Counted from the stretch's first letter, positions 43,755-54,978 are shown. The stretch: 64,000 nt of DNA from Bretschneidera sinensis (GCA_023935145.1 CM043697.1:44598501-44662500), one strand, 5' to 3'. A program made the numbers and translations. The notes: generated by a model from the sequence alone, not told the origin.

Positions 43755-44088
43755 TCTATGAGCAGTTGTGGATGAGCCCTCTAGTTCTGCTGGCTATTTA
43801 CATTTCTGCTGGCTATTTACATTTGAAGGTGATCACCCTTTTGGCCGTAACGAAGATGAAACATGTGCAGGTTTCAGAACAGAAGTTCTGTGATGTACAC
43901 TGTTTGCCATGAAAAGATCATTTCAACTCTCCATTGGTGCCTCCACTGATTGCTATGCTCACCTTGAGTTATTTGTTTGTTTAGATTGCAAGGTTCCTGA
44001 ATTTAGGACCATCATTCTTGTAAAGATAAAATAGATGTACAATCAAGTTTATTCTTTTAATTCAAGTGTTATAGTTCACAAAAATAAA
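43755..44088 (+). promoter_or_regulatory. Likely 3' UTR and polyadenylation region of the RKF3-like gene
   Basis: A 19-bp perfect tandem duplication (ttctgctggctatttacat) lies at 43,785-43,822. A candidate AATAAA signal is at 44,083-44,088, with AT-rich elements before it. The end of the transcript is inferred. Confidence 0.4.
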
Positions 44089-44519
44089 ATTTGACCATCC
44101 ATGTATTACACATTTTCAGCCTTTATTCCAGATTTACAAGCTTGAGTGACTAACAAATGAAAACCCTGATATATCATATGCTTCATACCAGTTGAAAATC
44201 ACAAAGAAATGGTGTTAAGGATGAAAAAAAGAAGAAGAAGTCATTTAGCATCTTCTTTTAGTACAAAAACTGAGTTTGTTTGGAAATATGATGCCTATGA
44301 TGAAAGTTTTCAGAATCCTAATTGTAACTGTATAATGTGTATTCGTTTACTGAGATGCTGTAGAGTCTTGGCTTTGTAAGAGTTGTGAATAAGGCAGAGG
44401 TTATTTCAGGGGTTCGATTTGTAAACGTTGGTGCTTCATGTGAAGGTTGTTGCTAATGTTCTTGTGTTTACTATAGAAGGCTGGCTGAGGATATGTGGAT
44501 TTAGTGGAAATAAAGATTA

Positions 44520-45300
44520 ATGACTCCCTTTTTGCATCAATAGGAAAGCAGTACAGTCTGCTGATCTTTTAGATGACCGCTCTTTAGACAGTACAAATCC
44601 GGGATTTTTTTTGCAATGTGGTGCCCTATCAGCTACTTTACATCAATAATGGAGCTGGCCTCCTATTTTTTTACGAAAGAGTGAGCAACTGTTGGCAGGT
44701 TATATAGAGCCTTCTGCAGTTTACACTGGAAATATTGGCATATTTTTGCATGAGGATGGCCAAAAAATGGGTAACATTGTTCCTACTTGAATGGTCAGTT
44801 AATAATACCAGTGGTGTTTCCAGTTTTGTAGTGCTGCACTTGTTGAGGTTTTAAGTGGGAAGAGTGCACTCGATGCATATTACAGGAGATCTAACTTCTC
44901 TTGAGTGATTAGACCTGTTCACAGGTGAGGAAGGATAGCTTCTGGGCGTGAGCCAGAAACCATGAAAAGTATGCCCCAATGTACTTTTTCTGTCTTATAA
45001 AAAAAACATATTTATTACTGTTCTTTTGCACCATGTTATAGTGATGTTATTCATGCTGAGAAAATTGTGAGCAGTGCTGGTCATAAGAGTGTAATTTGCG
45101 CATGTTGCCATGGCTGCTTACCGTATTTGGTAAGGAGTGATTGCTCATCAGTCACCTAATAGGATAATTTGAAGTTTCACTCCTGAGAAATAAACTGGTT
45201 TTCTTACCTTGGTTCTTTTGTTGATATTGATTCTATGCATCCTGACCCACCCTGCAATCATTATTCTTGTTGTAAAGATAAAAGATGTATCCAATATAGG
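44520..45300 (+). pseudogene. Decayed tandem copy of the RKF3-like kinase (3' half and 3' UTR)
   Basis: Nucleotide similarity to the kinase gene runs collinear on the same strand. A segment near 44,600-44,690 matches the HRD region and one near 44,705-44,765 the DFG-to-APE region. From 44,770 to 44,870 it matches the codons of GQLTERSDVYSFGVVLLELL and SGKKAL, seen at 44,840-44,870 as VEVLSGKSAL. A piece near 44,925-44,945 matches SLVREER. A phrase cattattcttgttgtaaagataaa at 45,255-45,280 matches the 3' UTR of the kinase gene at 44,008-44,032. Stops, gaps and frame changes are everywhere. The 5' half was not recognised. I made these alignments by eye, so the limits are approximate. Confidence 0.65.
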
Positions 45301-46500
45301 AAAAAGATTGTCATACTTGGAGATCAGATGCTCCTGTATTTGGGTGCATCTGTTATTTTCTGCTAGGTACTTTTTTTTTTGATAGTTTCTGCTTGGTACT
45401 TTTAACTCTTGCTAGTTGGTGAGTCTATTGGCTGTAGGTATCTGAAAGAGTTGCTAGTCTCAAGGTCACTCTAGGACATGAACTCCTTGGTGAAGTTTAT
45501 ACAACTTCAGAGACTATTGAACAAGTCCTTTCAGTTTGTCACTCTTTTGACTTATTGCAACAAACAACCAGGATAGCAAATATTGAAGATATTCAAAGAA
45601 CTGCCTGAACAGGGTAATTGTTAGATAGGAAGCCCCAATGTTGAGCGACCCCCCCTTGTAATTAACTTTATCATTTGACGGGTATATTGGATAACCAAAT
45701 CAAAATTAAGATAAAATCATTCATACTTAAATTTGGTTGTGCTTGCAGAAACAAACATGAGACATCATATATGCGTATAAAGCATTGTAAATTTCTTAAT
45801 TTTTCTCGAGATGTTCAAATATCCTTTGCAAATTTAGGTATTCTACATCTTCATCTCATCTCATGAACATATATATATAGTGACATACGTGAAATTGTGG
45901 TGCTACAAAGACTGAAAATAAGATGTCAGAAGAATAATTTGTGGATGGTATTATATTAATTTTCTGGAAAGATGGCCCTTGATAAGTTAAAATGATCTGT
46001 TAGTTTTTATTTTATTTTATTTTTTATATATATATTTTTATCAAAAAATAAAATGATCCGTTAGTTTTTGGTTTTCGTGAGATTGCAATATTCAATGGAA
46101 ACTAAATCTGGTTCTAATGGTACTTTATAAAGGATCTTCTCCAGTTAAAATTGTTGCACGTGATACTCTTTACAAGTGTTTACTTGATCAGGTTATAGAT
46201 GGGTCTTATTTTATATGTCTACAACCCTAGTTCAACCACCCTCCCTTCTTTCCCAAGAAGTACACTTTAGTTGAGTTTCATTTTGGATAGAAGTGTTGGG
46301 GTTACCATTCAGCTTCCATCTTCAGCATCTGGGTTTTTGCCCTCTCCATGACATGCATCAGTTCCACATTAAGAATTTCAGATGTTTCTTATTTATTTAT
46401 TTATTTATATTGGAGATGCTTCTTAAATTTGTTACAGTAGAACTTAAAATTAATTCTGCTTTTTCTCACTGAATAATGTTGCATTGCTCTTACTTTGGAG
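45301..46500. other. Intergenic, no gene recognised
   Basis: AT-rich sequence without a convincing ORF. A run of T at 45,368-45,378 and a small insertion at 46,009-46,048 are the only structures seen. Confidence 0.5.
45988..46069. repeat. 21-bp direct repeat flanking a 40-bp AT-rich insertion
   Basis: taaaatgatcYgttagttttt occurs at 45,988-46,008 and 46,049-46,069 with one difference. Between them is a T/A-rich 40-bp piece ending ttttatcaaaaaa. This looks like an extremely short LINE or SINE tail with its target-site duplication. Confidence 0.6.
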
Positions 46501-46505
46501 ATTTA

Positions 46506-46784
46506 GGGTGCGTTTAGTTGAAAACATTTTCTATCTCTATTTTGCTTAACAATTTCTTCAACAATTTGCACATCTTTAACATAGTTTAAAAAACAATAAT
46601 TTTCTTTTCAACATAATATTAGAAAAGATAGAAAACAAAAAAAAAAGTATGTTTTCAATCTTTTCCAATATTATGTTGAAAAAAAAAAGTGTGGTTTTCC
46701 AAACTAGGATAAGAATGGGCAAATTATTAAAGAAAATACTAAGTAAAATGAAAATGGAAAATGGAAAACATTTCTAACGTACCC
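46506..46784. mobile_element. Tourist-type MITE (PIF/Harbinger family)
   Basis: A 279-bp element with terminal inverted repeats (GGGTGCGTTTAG-TTGAAAACATTTTC at the left; the right end reads as the complement GGGTACGTTAG-AAATGTTTTCC). It is flanked by TTA at 46,503-46,505 and 46,785-46,787, the usual 3-bp target of PIF/Harbinger. The interior is itself a long imperfect palindrome (ttcaacataatattagaaaaga against its complement near 46,650-46,680). No coding capacity. Confidence 0.75.
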
Positions 46785-46787
46785 TTA

Positions 46788-48235
46788 ATGTTTTGGAATT
46801 CTTTCTCGGCTCACTGAAGTCATTACAGCTAAAGTGATTCCAGTTTCCTTTAATTACCAATGTGCAGGTGCAACATCTTGTGTAGTGCATGAGACAAAGT
46901 GAAATCTTTGGAAAGGAATGCTGGTAAATCGCCAAGATGTATAGGATGATGAATGGCTTTGCTTTGTAGAATGCTGTATCAGCAGTTTAGCCTGTGGAGG
47001 TCTCTTTCATATGATAATCATCATCAAGTGTTCTGTTTGGCCTTTGTGGAGACTGACAAATCTAGAGAGGAGAACACATTTGATAATGGAACTTCTGATC
47101 TTATGCAAATATATATGGTTGAAGCTGCATCATTGATATTTTGTATTAAACAGATTATTTTCAAGAAGAGGCCCAAAGCTAAGTTTTACATGTTGATATA
47201 CTTATAGAAATAGGAATGTTGATAGCTTGATACCGTAATATAGATAATTGATAGTTACAGGATAGTATTTAGAATCTTAAAGGCCTCATTTTGAAATGAA
47301 AGAACTCTGTTTCTGAATTAATTTTCTCCTACGTGGTATTTTTTCTTACGTAGGATGGTTTCTGTGAAAGAATTAGGGAGCTCATGTACTTTGCAACTCC
47401 AAATTTTGTTTTCATTTTGCTTGTTATTGTTTGTCAACATGCTCTGTGTGTGTGTGTGTGTCAAGAGAGCCAGGCAAGCAGGTGAAGAAAGTACTAAAGC
47501 TCTAGCAGAAACCTAAACCGGTAAATCCTCCTCACTTTTTGAGTATTTATTTATATGCTTTACTGTAAATTTTTTCTGATACATGCTTTAAGAACATTGC
47601 ATTTACTCCTAAAACTCTTAGCATGGTTCTGACTTCTGAATGGCGTGTAAGATCTGGTTAGGCCCAATGCAAATCTTGCATGGCACAGCTTTGAATGCTT
47701 AAACGGACTGGGCCAGTTCCTCCCCCGTACTCTTAAGAGTTGCTGATGACCAGAAGATCCATTTATACCTTGACAGAAACTAATTAAAATTCTACCATTC
47801 TTTATTTTCCAACATAGACAGTTCAGATGTGGTGACCTGCTTAATTGGTCCTAGTGGTTAAAGAGTGGGGACAATTAGATCACCAAGTGGACATTAATTG
47901 ATTTGTCTACCCTGGATAAAAAGGAGGGAGAGGAAAAAACATGAAAGAGCAAACTTTTTGAAATTTTTGGCGAACTTTTTTGTGGTAATTCAAAATATAT
48001 TCTGTCATATTGAAATCCTTCTCTTTCCTTGTCTTTAGATTATGTCAATTACAGCAATTATGGTATTGAACCCGCTTTAAGTGGCTCAACTGTCCGAAGT
48101 TCGCATTTTCACTTGATTTGTCTGCCTTATGAGTTCTGTGTTGCTTTTGTCCTCCTTAACCTGAAGAAAAGGGAAAAGAAGGAGTGGGGAGATAAAAGAA
48201 AGAAAGAAAGAGAAAAGAGTACTTCCGTGGGTTCC
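46788..48235. other. Intergenic, no gene recognised
   Basis: No ORF with a recognisable motif. It contains a short (TG)8 microsatellite at 47,445-47,461 and moderately AT-rich single-copy-looking sequence. The small ORFs at 46,953-47,207 and 48,029-48,229 show no known domain. Confidence 0.5.
47445..47461. repeat. TG microsatellite
   Basis: Eight uninterrupted TG units. Confidence 0.9.
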
Positions 48236-49030
48236 ATTGTAGTGGTGAGACCCCTCTTAAGGAGCTTTTCACGAACATTTATGCTTTGCTTAGGGATAAA
48301 GATGTTTTGGTTGGTTCTTGCACATCCATATCTTCTGGTGGAATTGTGTGGGAGGTTCCGTTTGTTAGGAATGCTCATGATTCTTAAGTTGAAAGCTTTG
48401 AAGCTTTTTTCGGCAAGATTTACCATGAGGTGTCTTTGAGTGGTAAAGATAGGATGAAGTGGACTTTGAAGGTCGATGGTTGATTTGATGTGTGGTCATT
48501 TGATGTGTAGCAACAATTACCCTTGTAAAGAGATTTGGAAATCTCATGCTCCTATGAAAGTGCCTATTTTTGTTTGGGAAACTTATTAGGGGACGATGTT
48601 GACTATTGATAATCTTTAAAAAAGAGGAAAGATTTTTGTGCAGCAGTGCTTTCTTTGCAAGCACGAGGCTGAGTCTGGTAACCAATAGCTTTATTTGAAT
48701 TGTCCTTGCCTAGACAATTTTGGGAAATTGGGTTGTGGCGAGCTTTATTTGAAATTTGAACTTGGAAGGATTGTAGAGGTAATGAAGAATTGAGAAAAGC
48801 TTCCCTCTTTCTATTTTATGGACGACACGGAATGAAAGAAATAGAATGACTTTTCAAGTTGGAAAAACCAATAGCTTTAGTCAAAGGTATCACGCCATTG
48901 ATTTTTGGTTTAGTGGATACTTCTTTCTTAACTATGAAGAGCTTGTTGAGTTTATAGAGATTTTGTTTGTAATTGGGTTTGCACCCCTTGGTGCGCATAA
49001 TGAATACAATTTTATTTGTATAAAAAAGCG
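48236..49030 (+). pseudogene. LINE 3' remnant (zf-RVT region and tail)
   Basis: Across several frames the plus strand reads KMKWTLKVDG near 48,455, then MKVPIFVWETY near 48,555, MLTIDNL and KRGKIFVQQCFLCKHEAES near 48,600-48,670, and LYLNCPCLDNFGKL near 48,690. FxWxxxxxxxLTxDNLxKR followed by C-x2-C is the zf-RVT region after the RT of plant L1 elements. The tail near 48,975-49,030 (FAPLGAHNEYNFICIKK) resembles a LINE 3' end with an A-rich run. All frames are broken. Confidence 0.55.
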
Positions 49031-49210
49031 ATTTTTATATACCTCGTCTTTTCAGTGTTGATTATTAGTGCATTTTCTTTTTCCCATATAGCAAACACAA
49101 CAATTATTTTCCCTTCATACAGGCTAGTGGACTTCAATGGTTTGGTTATAGTGGTGCAGCAAATCAAGAATTTTTTTTTTCCATTTTCATTATTAAGAAG
49201 CTACATTGAG

Positions 49211-49756
49211 TGTTGGAAATCACCTCACAAGAATGCCTAGGTGATGATTCCCAAACACCTAAGTCCAGAATGACTTGTAATGAAATGAAACAGCAAACGA
49301 AAGGAAGGAAGAAAAGAACACAAACAATTTGTTATCGAGGTTCGGCAATGTGCCTACGTCCCCGTGAGCTCCTCTAAGCTTTCTGCACTATCTTATCAAT
49401 GGAGTTCTTTACAAAATACAGCAACTCTCTCCAAGAAACTCAAGTTCTTGAAGAACCAAGAAGAGAAGAAAGAAAGTGATAGAACTATTACAAAAGCACT
49501 CTACCCACAATCTATACTACTTCTCTATTTACAACCAACCTCTCTACAATGAGTCCCTTTTGTGTTTTGTGTCTTTGCACTCTCACACAATTCTCTCTTG
49601 TGTAATGATCACTTGTATGTCACAATGTATCTCTTGTAATTGTTTGTGTTCTTTTCTTTCTTGCTTTCCTTTGATGTTTCATTTAATTACAAGTCATTCT
49701 GGACTTGGGTGTTTGGGAATCATCACCTGGGCATTCTTGTGAGATGATTTCCAACA
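49211..49756 (+). repeat. Chimeric fold-back 5' LTR of copia-2
   Basis: The first about 430 bp (49,211-49,640) match, in inverted orientation, the region of the 3' LTR from about 55,561 to 55,990. The last about 116 bp (49,641-49,756) match the end of the 3' LTR in normal orientation. So both outer ends are U5 ends, and the U3 part, with its TATA box, is absent. The junction near 49,637-49,643 shares a short phrase (aattgtttgtg) with the U5 arm. The left arm 49,211-49,327 and the right arm 49,640-49,756 form a near-perfect inverted repeat. TTGAG lies directly outside. Confidence 0.8.
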
Positions 49757-49757
49757 G

Positions 49758-49769
49758 TGGTATCAGAGC
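49758..49769 (+). promoter_or_regulatory. Copia-2 primer-binding site (tRNA-iMet)
   Basis: TGGTATCAGAGC one base after the 5' LTR end. Three further similar copies follow (49,790-49,801, 49,822-49,832, 49,843-49,853). Confidence 0.85.
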
Positions 49770-50041
49770 TAGAGGAGATACCACAACAGTGGTATCAAAG
49801 CCGGAGGAGCTTGCACAGCTGGGTATCGGAGCAAGAACAGAAGGTATCGGAGCAAAACTCCAAGAATCAAAGAACAAACTTCTTGGGTGATCAAGAACGG
49901 AGTAAGGATCAAGATCAGATCATGTTTTTGAGGTTGATTCAAGAACGGTGTTGAGATTAATCTTCGATCATGTTCTTGAGGTTTAGAAGAAGTTGGAAAG
50001 CATTTGTGGGTGCTGCACATGTCTGGGATCATCTCTGCAAG

Positions 50042-50863
50042 ATGGGATCAAATTTCGTTGTTGAGAAGTTTGATGGAAAGAGAGATTTTTCCCTGTGGAA
50101 GCGAAATATCAAAGCTATTCTTATGCAACAGAAGGTGGACTTGGCTATTGGAGAAGATGATGCTTTTCCAGCAAGTATCACGGAGGACTAGCAGATTGAG
50201 ATGAAGAAGATGGCATACAACACCATTTTCTTGCACATGTCAGATAGTGTCACAAGGGAGTGTGGAGACTCGGAAGATCCTGCTGTCATATGGAAGAAAC
50301 TAGATAAATTGTTTCTTACCAAAACTCTCATTAACAAGGTTTATCTTCTTAAAAAAATCTTTTCTTTTAAAATGGATCCTAGTAAAAAGTTGCAAGATAA
50401 TCTTGATGTCTTTAATAAGCTAGTTCAAGATTTGACTAGTTGTAGTATTAAATTTCTGGATGAACAATTGGCTGTTATGTTATTAAATTCTCTTTCTGAT
50501 TGCTTTGATAGTTTAATTAATGCAATTGAATATGGGAAAGATACACTAATCAAAGAAATTGTGGTCAATGCTATAAAAGCTCATGATTTCAAAGCCAAGA
50601 GTAGGGAGGCATCAAGTGGGGAAGGGTTATTTGTAAGAGGAAGGCCAGTAACTCGGAATGGCAGTAGCATTCATGGCAACTACCGGGAGAAATCAAGAGG
50701 TAGAGGGCAGAGCCATAGGAGATCTCATTCCAAATCAAGATTTGGAGGAAAGAGATGCTTCTACTGCAACAAGGAGGGCTATTTCAAGAAAGATTGCAAG
50801 AAAAAGATGTGGGATGAGAGAAGAAGCCATACCAACAATGGAGAGGCTTCGGTTGCCAAATGA
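50042..50863 (+). pseudogene. Copia-2 gag
   Basis: The likely start is ATG 50,042 (MGSNFVVEKFDGKRDFSLWK); an in-frame upstream start at 49,970 is less likely by comparison with copia-1. A TAG at 50,189-50,191 interrupts it, then the frame reopens (KMAYNTIFLHMSDSVTRECG to VAK) to 50,863. The zinc knuckle CFYCNKEGYFKKDC has Tyr in place of the zinc-binding His; copia-1 still has His. Gag coats element RNA. Confidence 0.8.
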
Positions 50864-51295
50864 GAACAGCAAGATGATGTTCTTGTTGTGTGCTCAAATG
50901 TGAGCAGGATGCAAGGCAGCGAGAAATGGATTCTGGATTCCGGGTGCACTTATCACATATGCCCTCACAAGGAATGGTTCAAGAATTTCAAGGAGATCAA
51001 TGATGGAAGGATCTTCTTGGGTAATGACAATTCTTGCCAAATGAGGGGGATAGAAGACATCCAGTTGAGGATGTTTGATGGAGTCACAAAGCTGCTGCGA
51101 AATGTGAGGTATCTTCCGGATTTGAACAGGAATTTGATCTCATTAGGTTAGCTTGATTCCATGGGATACACATGCAAAGTAGAGGGAGGAAAGATCAAGG
51201 TGGCCAAGGGATCTTTGGTAGTGATCAAAGCAGCAATAAAAGATGGACTCTATAAGATGATCGGAGAGACAAAAATCAAGGATTAAGCAACAAGC
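50864..51295 (+). pseudogene. Copia-2 protease
   Basis: Frame 50,888-51,151: KWILDSGCTYHICPHKEWF with an intact D-S-G triad, then GRIFLGNDNSC and LLRNVRYLPDLNRNLISLG. Copia protease cuts the polyprotein. A stop at 51,149-51,151 and a frame change near 51,284 separate it from the integrase. Confidence 0.8.
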
Positions 51296-52300
51296 AGCAA
51301 GTTTGATGGCTGAGATGGATAGGGCAACCCTTTGGGACACTCGCTTGGGATATATGAGCGAAAAGGGCCTGCAAGTTCTTAGCAAGGATGGTCTACTTGG
51401 AGGAGACAAAGTAGAGAAATTGGATTTCTGCGAGTGTTGCGTTCTTGGGAAGCAACACCGGGTCAGCTTCAACACTGGAGTGCACAAGTCTAAGGGCATT
51501 CTTGACTACATTCATTCGGACATTTGGGGATCAGCAAGAACACCAACACAAGGAGGTAACTTTTACTTTCTGTCTTTAATTAATGATTATTCAAGAAAAG
51601 CTTGGGTTTATTTGCTTAAGAATAAATCAGATTCCTTGAATAAATTTGTTGTGTGGAAAAAGTTGCTGGAGACTTGAACGGGTAGGGTAGTTAAGGCTTT
51701 ACGAACCGATAATGGCTTAGAATTTTGTAATAAGGATTTTAATAAATTCTGTGAATTAAATGGCATTCTAAAACATAGAACGGTTGTGAAAACCCCTCAA
51801 CAAAATGGAGTTGCTGAGAGGATGAATAGAACCCTTATGGAAAAGGTTAGGCGCATGTTAATTGGGTCCGGTTTACCAAAATATTTTTGGGGAGAAGCTG
51901 TGTCTACAGCTGCATACTTGGTTAATAGATCACCCTCTAGGGCTTTAGACCTTAAGACTCCCATGGAGATGTGAAGTGGAAAACCCCCTGAGTTGAGCAA
52001 CCTTAGGACTTTTGGGTGTGCTGTATATGCACATCAAAAAGATGATAAACTTAACCCAAGGTCTAGAAAATGTGTGTTTCTAGGGTATGGTGATGGGGTT
52101 AAGGGGTATAGGTTGTGGTCCTTAGAACCAAAAGAAATGAAACTCATAATAAGTAGGGATGTTATTTTTAATGAATTGTTATTTCTCTACTTGGAGAAAA
52201 CTAACCCTGCAGGGGCTAGTGAGCAAACTTGTCCGGAATTTATGGAGCATTGCATCAAGAAGAATTCGGTTCAGGTAGAGTAAAGATGGCAAGAGAGTTC
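51296..52300 (+). pseudogene. Copia-2 pre-integrase and integrase
   Basis: Frame 51,303-51,677: LWDTRLGYMSEKGLQVLSKD, CECCVLGKQHRVSF (the zinc region; the usual His after W is Asp), then IHSDIWGSARTP with the first catalytic Asp. After a stop at 51,675-51,677 come LRTDNGLEF (second Asp) and TPQQNGVAERMNRTL (catalytic Glu) at 51,700-51,840. The C-terminal part continues to 52,283 (LRTFGCAVYAHQKDDKLNPR). Confidence 0.8.
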
Positions 52301-53420
52301 GGATCGGGTAGAGCCCATTGATGAAGGCCAAGCTCAAGAAACTCAAGAGAAAACTGAACTGGAAGGGGTTGATGCAGCAAATCAGAATGACTACCAACTC
52401 AAAAGGGACTGGGAAAGGAGAGTTGTTAGATCACTTTTGAGATATGGTTTTGTGGATGCTAATGTAGTAGCTCCTTGGACAGAAAGAGGGATGGTTGAAC
52501 CAAATACTTACATGGATGCCATGGAGTGTAAGGATTCGTCAAAGTGGCAGCTAGCTATGGAGGAAGAAATGGATTCTTTGAGGAAGAACAACTCTTGGGA
52601 ATTGATGCCCAAACCAGAAAAACAGAGAGTTGTGGATTGTAGATGGTCTACAAGATCAAAGAAGGGAATACTCCAGGAGATAAAGTCCAGTATAAAGCTA
52701 GGCTGGTGGCGAAAGGGTTCACACAAAAAGAAGGCATAGATTTCACCGAAATCTTCTCACCGGCTATAAAGTACAAGACGATACGGATAGCATTGGCAAT
52801 GGTGGTCCAATTTGATTGGGAAATCGAGCAAATGGATGTGAAGACATCGTTCTTACATGGAGGGCTTGATGAGACCATCTATATGAGGTAACCCGAAAGC
52901 TATGAGGAAGGAAGGCAGGGAGAGTTGGTGTGCAAATTGAAGAAATCTCTCTATGGCCTGAAGCAATTACCTCGACAATGGAATAAAAGGTTCAATTCCT
53001 TTGTAATCAGCTTGGGTTTCATGAGGAGCTACTATGATTCGTGCTTGTACTACAAGGGGCACAAGGTGGAGGAAGTGGTGATCATTTTGATTTATGTTGA
53101 TGACATGTTGCTGGTTGGGAGCAGTATGGAAAGGATAAGAAAATTAAAGGCTCAACTCAGTGAAGAGTTTGAGATGAAGGATCTTGGCCATGCACAGAAG
53201 ATCCTTGGGATGTGTATCATCCTGGAAAGAGAGAGAAACAGATTGAAGATCTTTCAAACTTCCTACATAGAGAAGATGATATCTAAGTTCTCTATGGAAG
53301 ATAGAAAACCAGTGAAGGTTCCTCTCGCTGGTCATTTCAAGTTCTCCAGCGATCAATGTCCGAGATCAGAGGCGGAGAAGAAGGAAATGAAAAAGGTCCC
53401 TTACTCTGGTGTGGTTGGTT
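52300..53420 (+). pseudogene. Copia-2 reverse transcriptase
   Basis: Pieces: MDAMECKDSSKWQLAMEEEM near 52,513, YKARLVAKGFTQKEGIDF near 52,690, MDVKTSFLHGGLDETIYMR to 52,891, LKKSLYGLKQLPRQWNKRFN at 52,936-52,995, and the catalytic YVDDMLLVGS at 53,094-53,123. A stop at 52,889-52,891 and a frame change near 52,640 break it. From 52,925 one long frame of 372 codons runs on into RNase H. Confidence 0.85.
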
Positions 53421-54006
53421 ATGTCATGTTCATGATGGTAAGCACTGGACCTGACATTGCTCATGCAATAAGTGTTCTCGGTAGGTTTATGAGTAATCTC
53501 GGAAAGGAGCATTGGCTTGGAATGAAGTGGTTGCTGAGGTACTTGAAGGGAAGCCCAGAAGTGGGGCTGATTTATGAGAAGAGGGGTAAGTCCATACGTC
53601 TTAAGGGTTATGCGGATTCGGACTATGGAGCAGACTGGGATAAAAGAAGATCAATTATCTCTTACTTTTTCAACTTAAACGGATGTTGTGTATGTTGTAA
53701 GGCTCAGTTGCAGCCTGTGGTAGCACTCTCAATGACCGAGGCTGAGTACATAGCAGCAACGAAATCCATAAAGGAGGCTATGTGGTGCAAATGGTTGTTG
53801 GACGAGTGGATGGTCCTAAAAGAGCAGGTGGTGGTGTCTTCGGATATCCAAAATGCGTGGCACTTGTGGAGGAATTCAGTGTTCCATGAGAGGACAAAGC
53901 ATATGGATATTTGGTATCATTACATTCCGGAAAATGGTACGAAAGGATGCATTCATGTTGACAAGATGGCCATGGAAGAAAGTCCTACAGATTTAGGTAC
54001 CAAGGT
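53421..54006 (+). pseudogene. Copia-2 RNase H and pol end, split by a solo LTR
   Basis: Continuation of the open frame: MVSTGPDIAHAISVLGRFMS, GYADSDYGADWDKRRS (first Asp), ALSMTEAEYIAATKS (Glu), VVSSDIQNAWHL (Asp) and HERTKHMDIWYHYI. The frame reaches PTDLGTKV at 54,006, where the solo LTR starts. After the LTR (54,979) about ten further codons and a stop follow near 55,010. Confidence 0.8.
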
Positions 54007-54978
54007 TGTTGGAAATCACCTTGACAAGATGCCTAGGTGGTGATCTTCTAAACACCCAAGTCTAGAATGACTTGTAAAGAAAAGATACAACAACCAAAGC
54101 AAGAAAAAAGACAAGCAATTGTTATCGAGGTTCAGCAATAGCCTACGTCCCCGTGAGTTCCTCCGAATTCTCTGCACTAAATCAATGGTTCTTACAATCA
54201 CAGCAACCCCTTTCCAAGAATCCGCAAGTTCTTGAAGAAACAAAGAAGAGAACAAGAAAGTGAGAAGGTCTTGAGGTACCCTGGAACTTTCTCCCTTGGA
54301 AATTCCACTTACAAGTCCCATGAATCCCCTTTCTATACTAATCTCTCTCTTTACAACCAGCCTCTCCAATAAATCCCTCTTATATGTCTGTGTCTTTGCA
54401 CTCTCATACAATTCTCTCATTTACATGTTTTGTCACACACACACTCTTGTGTTTCTATCACATTACATTCATAATCTCATATCACAATGAAGCTAGGTGA
54501 CCCTTTATATAGTGCACCAACTTCTTGTCCAATCTTGAGTGTCATTCTCCACCCTTAGATCTTGAGGACTAATCAACCTTAGCCTTTGATCAAGTCTAAG
54601 TGATCCTGTGCATTTTGATCTTGCATCCACGCACCTAACAAGAGGTTGAACAACCTTGCTTCAGTGTGCCTAGCGCCGCGGCCTAAGGAAAAGCACACCT
54701 TCATCCTTCTCTGGGCGCCGCACCCTTGGGTAGTGGGCCCCGCGGCCTTGGCCTTCCACCAGCTTCCTCCTCTTCTGGGCGCCGTGGCCTGGACTAGGGA
54801 GGGCCACGGCCTGACCTGGTGTGCACACTCATTTTGCTAGACCATTTTTGTTGCTTGCATGTTGAGGCACACTCCTAGTGTGCTGAGGCTTGAAAGACTT
54901 GATGCTTAACCTTCTTCAAACCTCTTCCAACCATGTTTAAACCTTAGACAATATTTAAACCTTAGACAAATACCAACA
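54007..54978 (-). mobile_element. Solo LTR of a copia-2-related element, opposite strand
   Basis: 972 bp, TGTTGG...CCAACA; in sense it reads on the minus strand. Its end is like the copia LTR end of copia-2 but in reverse, with CGAACCTCGATAAC on the minus strand near 54,120-54,133 and a TATA box near 54,505. The target duplication AAGGT is exact (54,002-54,006 and 54,979-54,983). Confidence 0.9.

Noticed and set aside
48029..48439. 136-residue ORF as a host gene
   Set aside because: Its second half overlaps LINE debris, and the first half has a Lys/Glu simple run. No domain.
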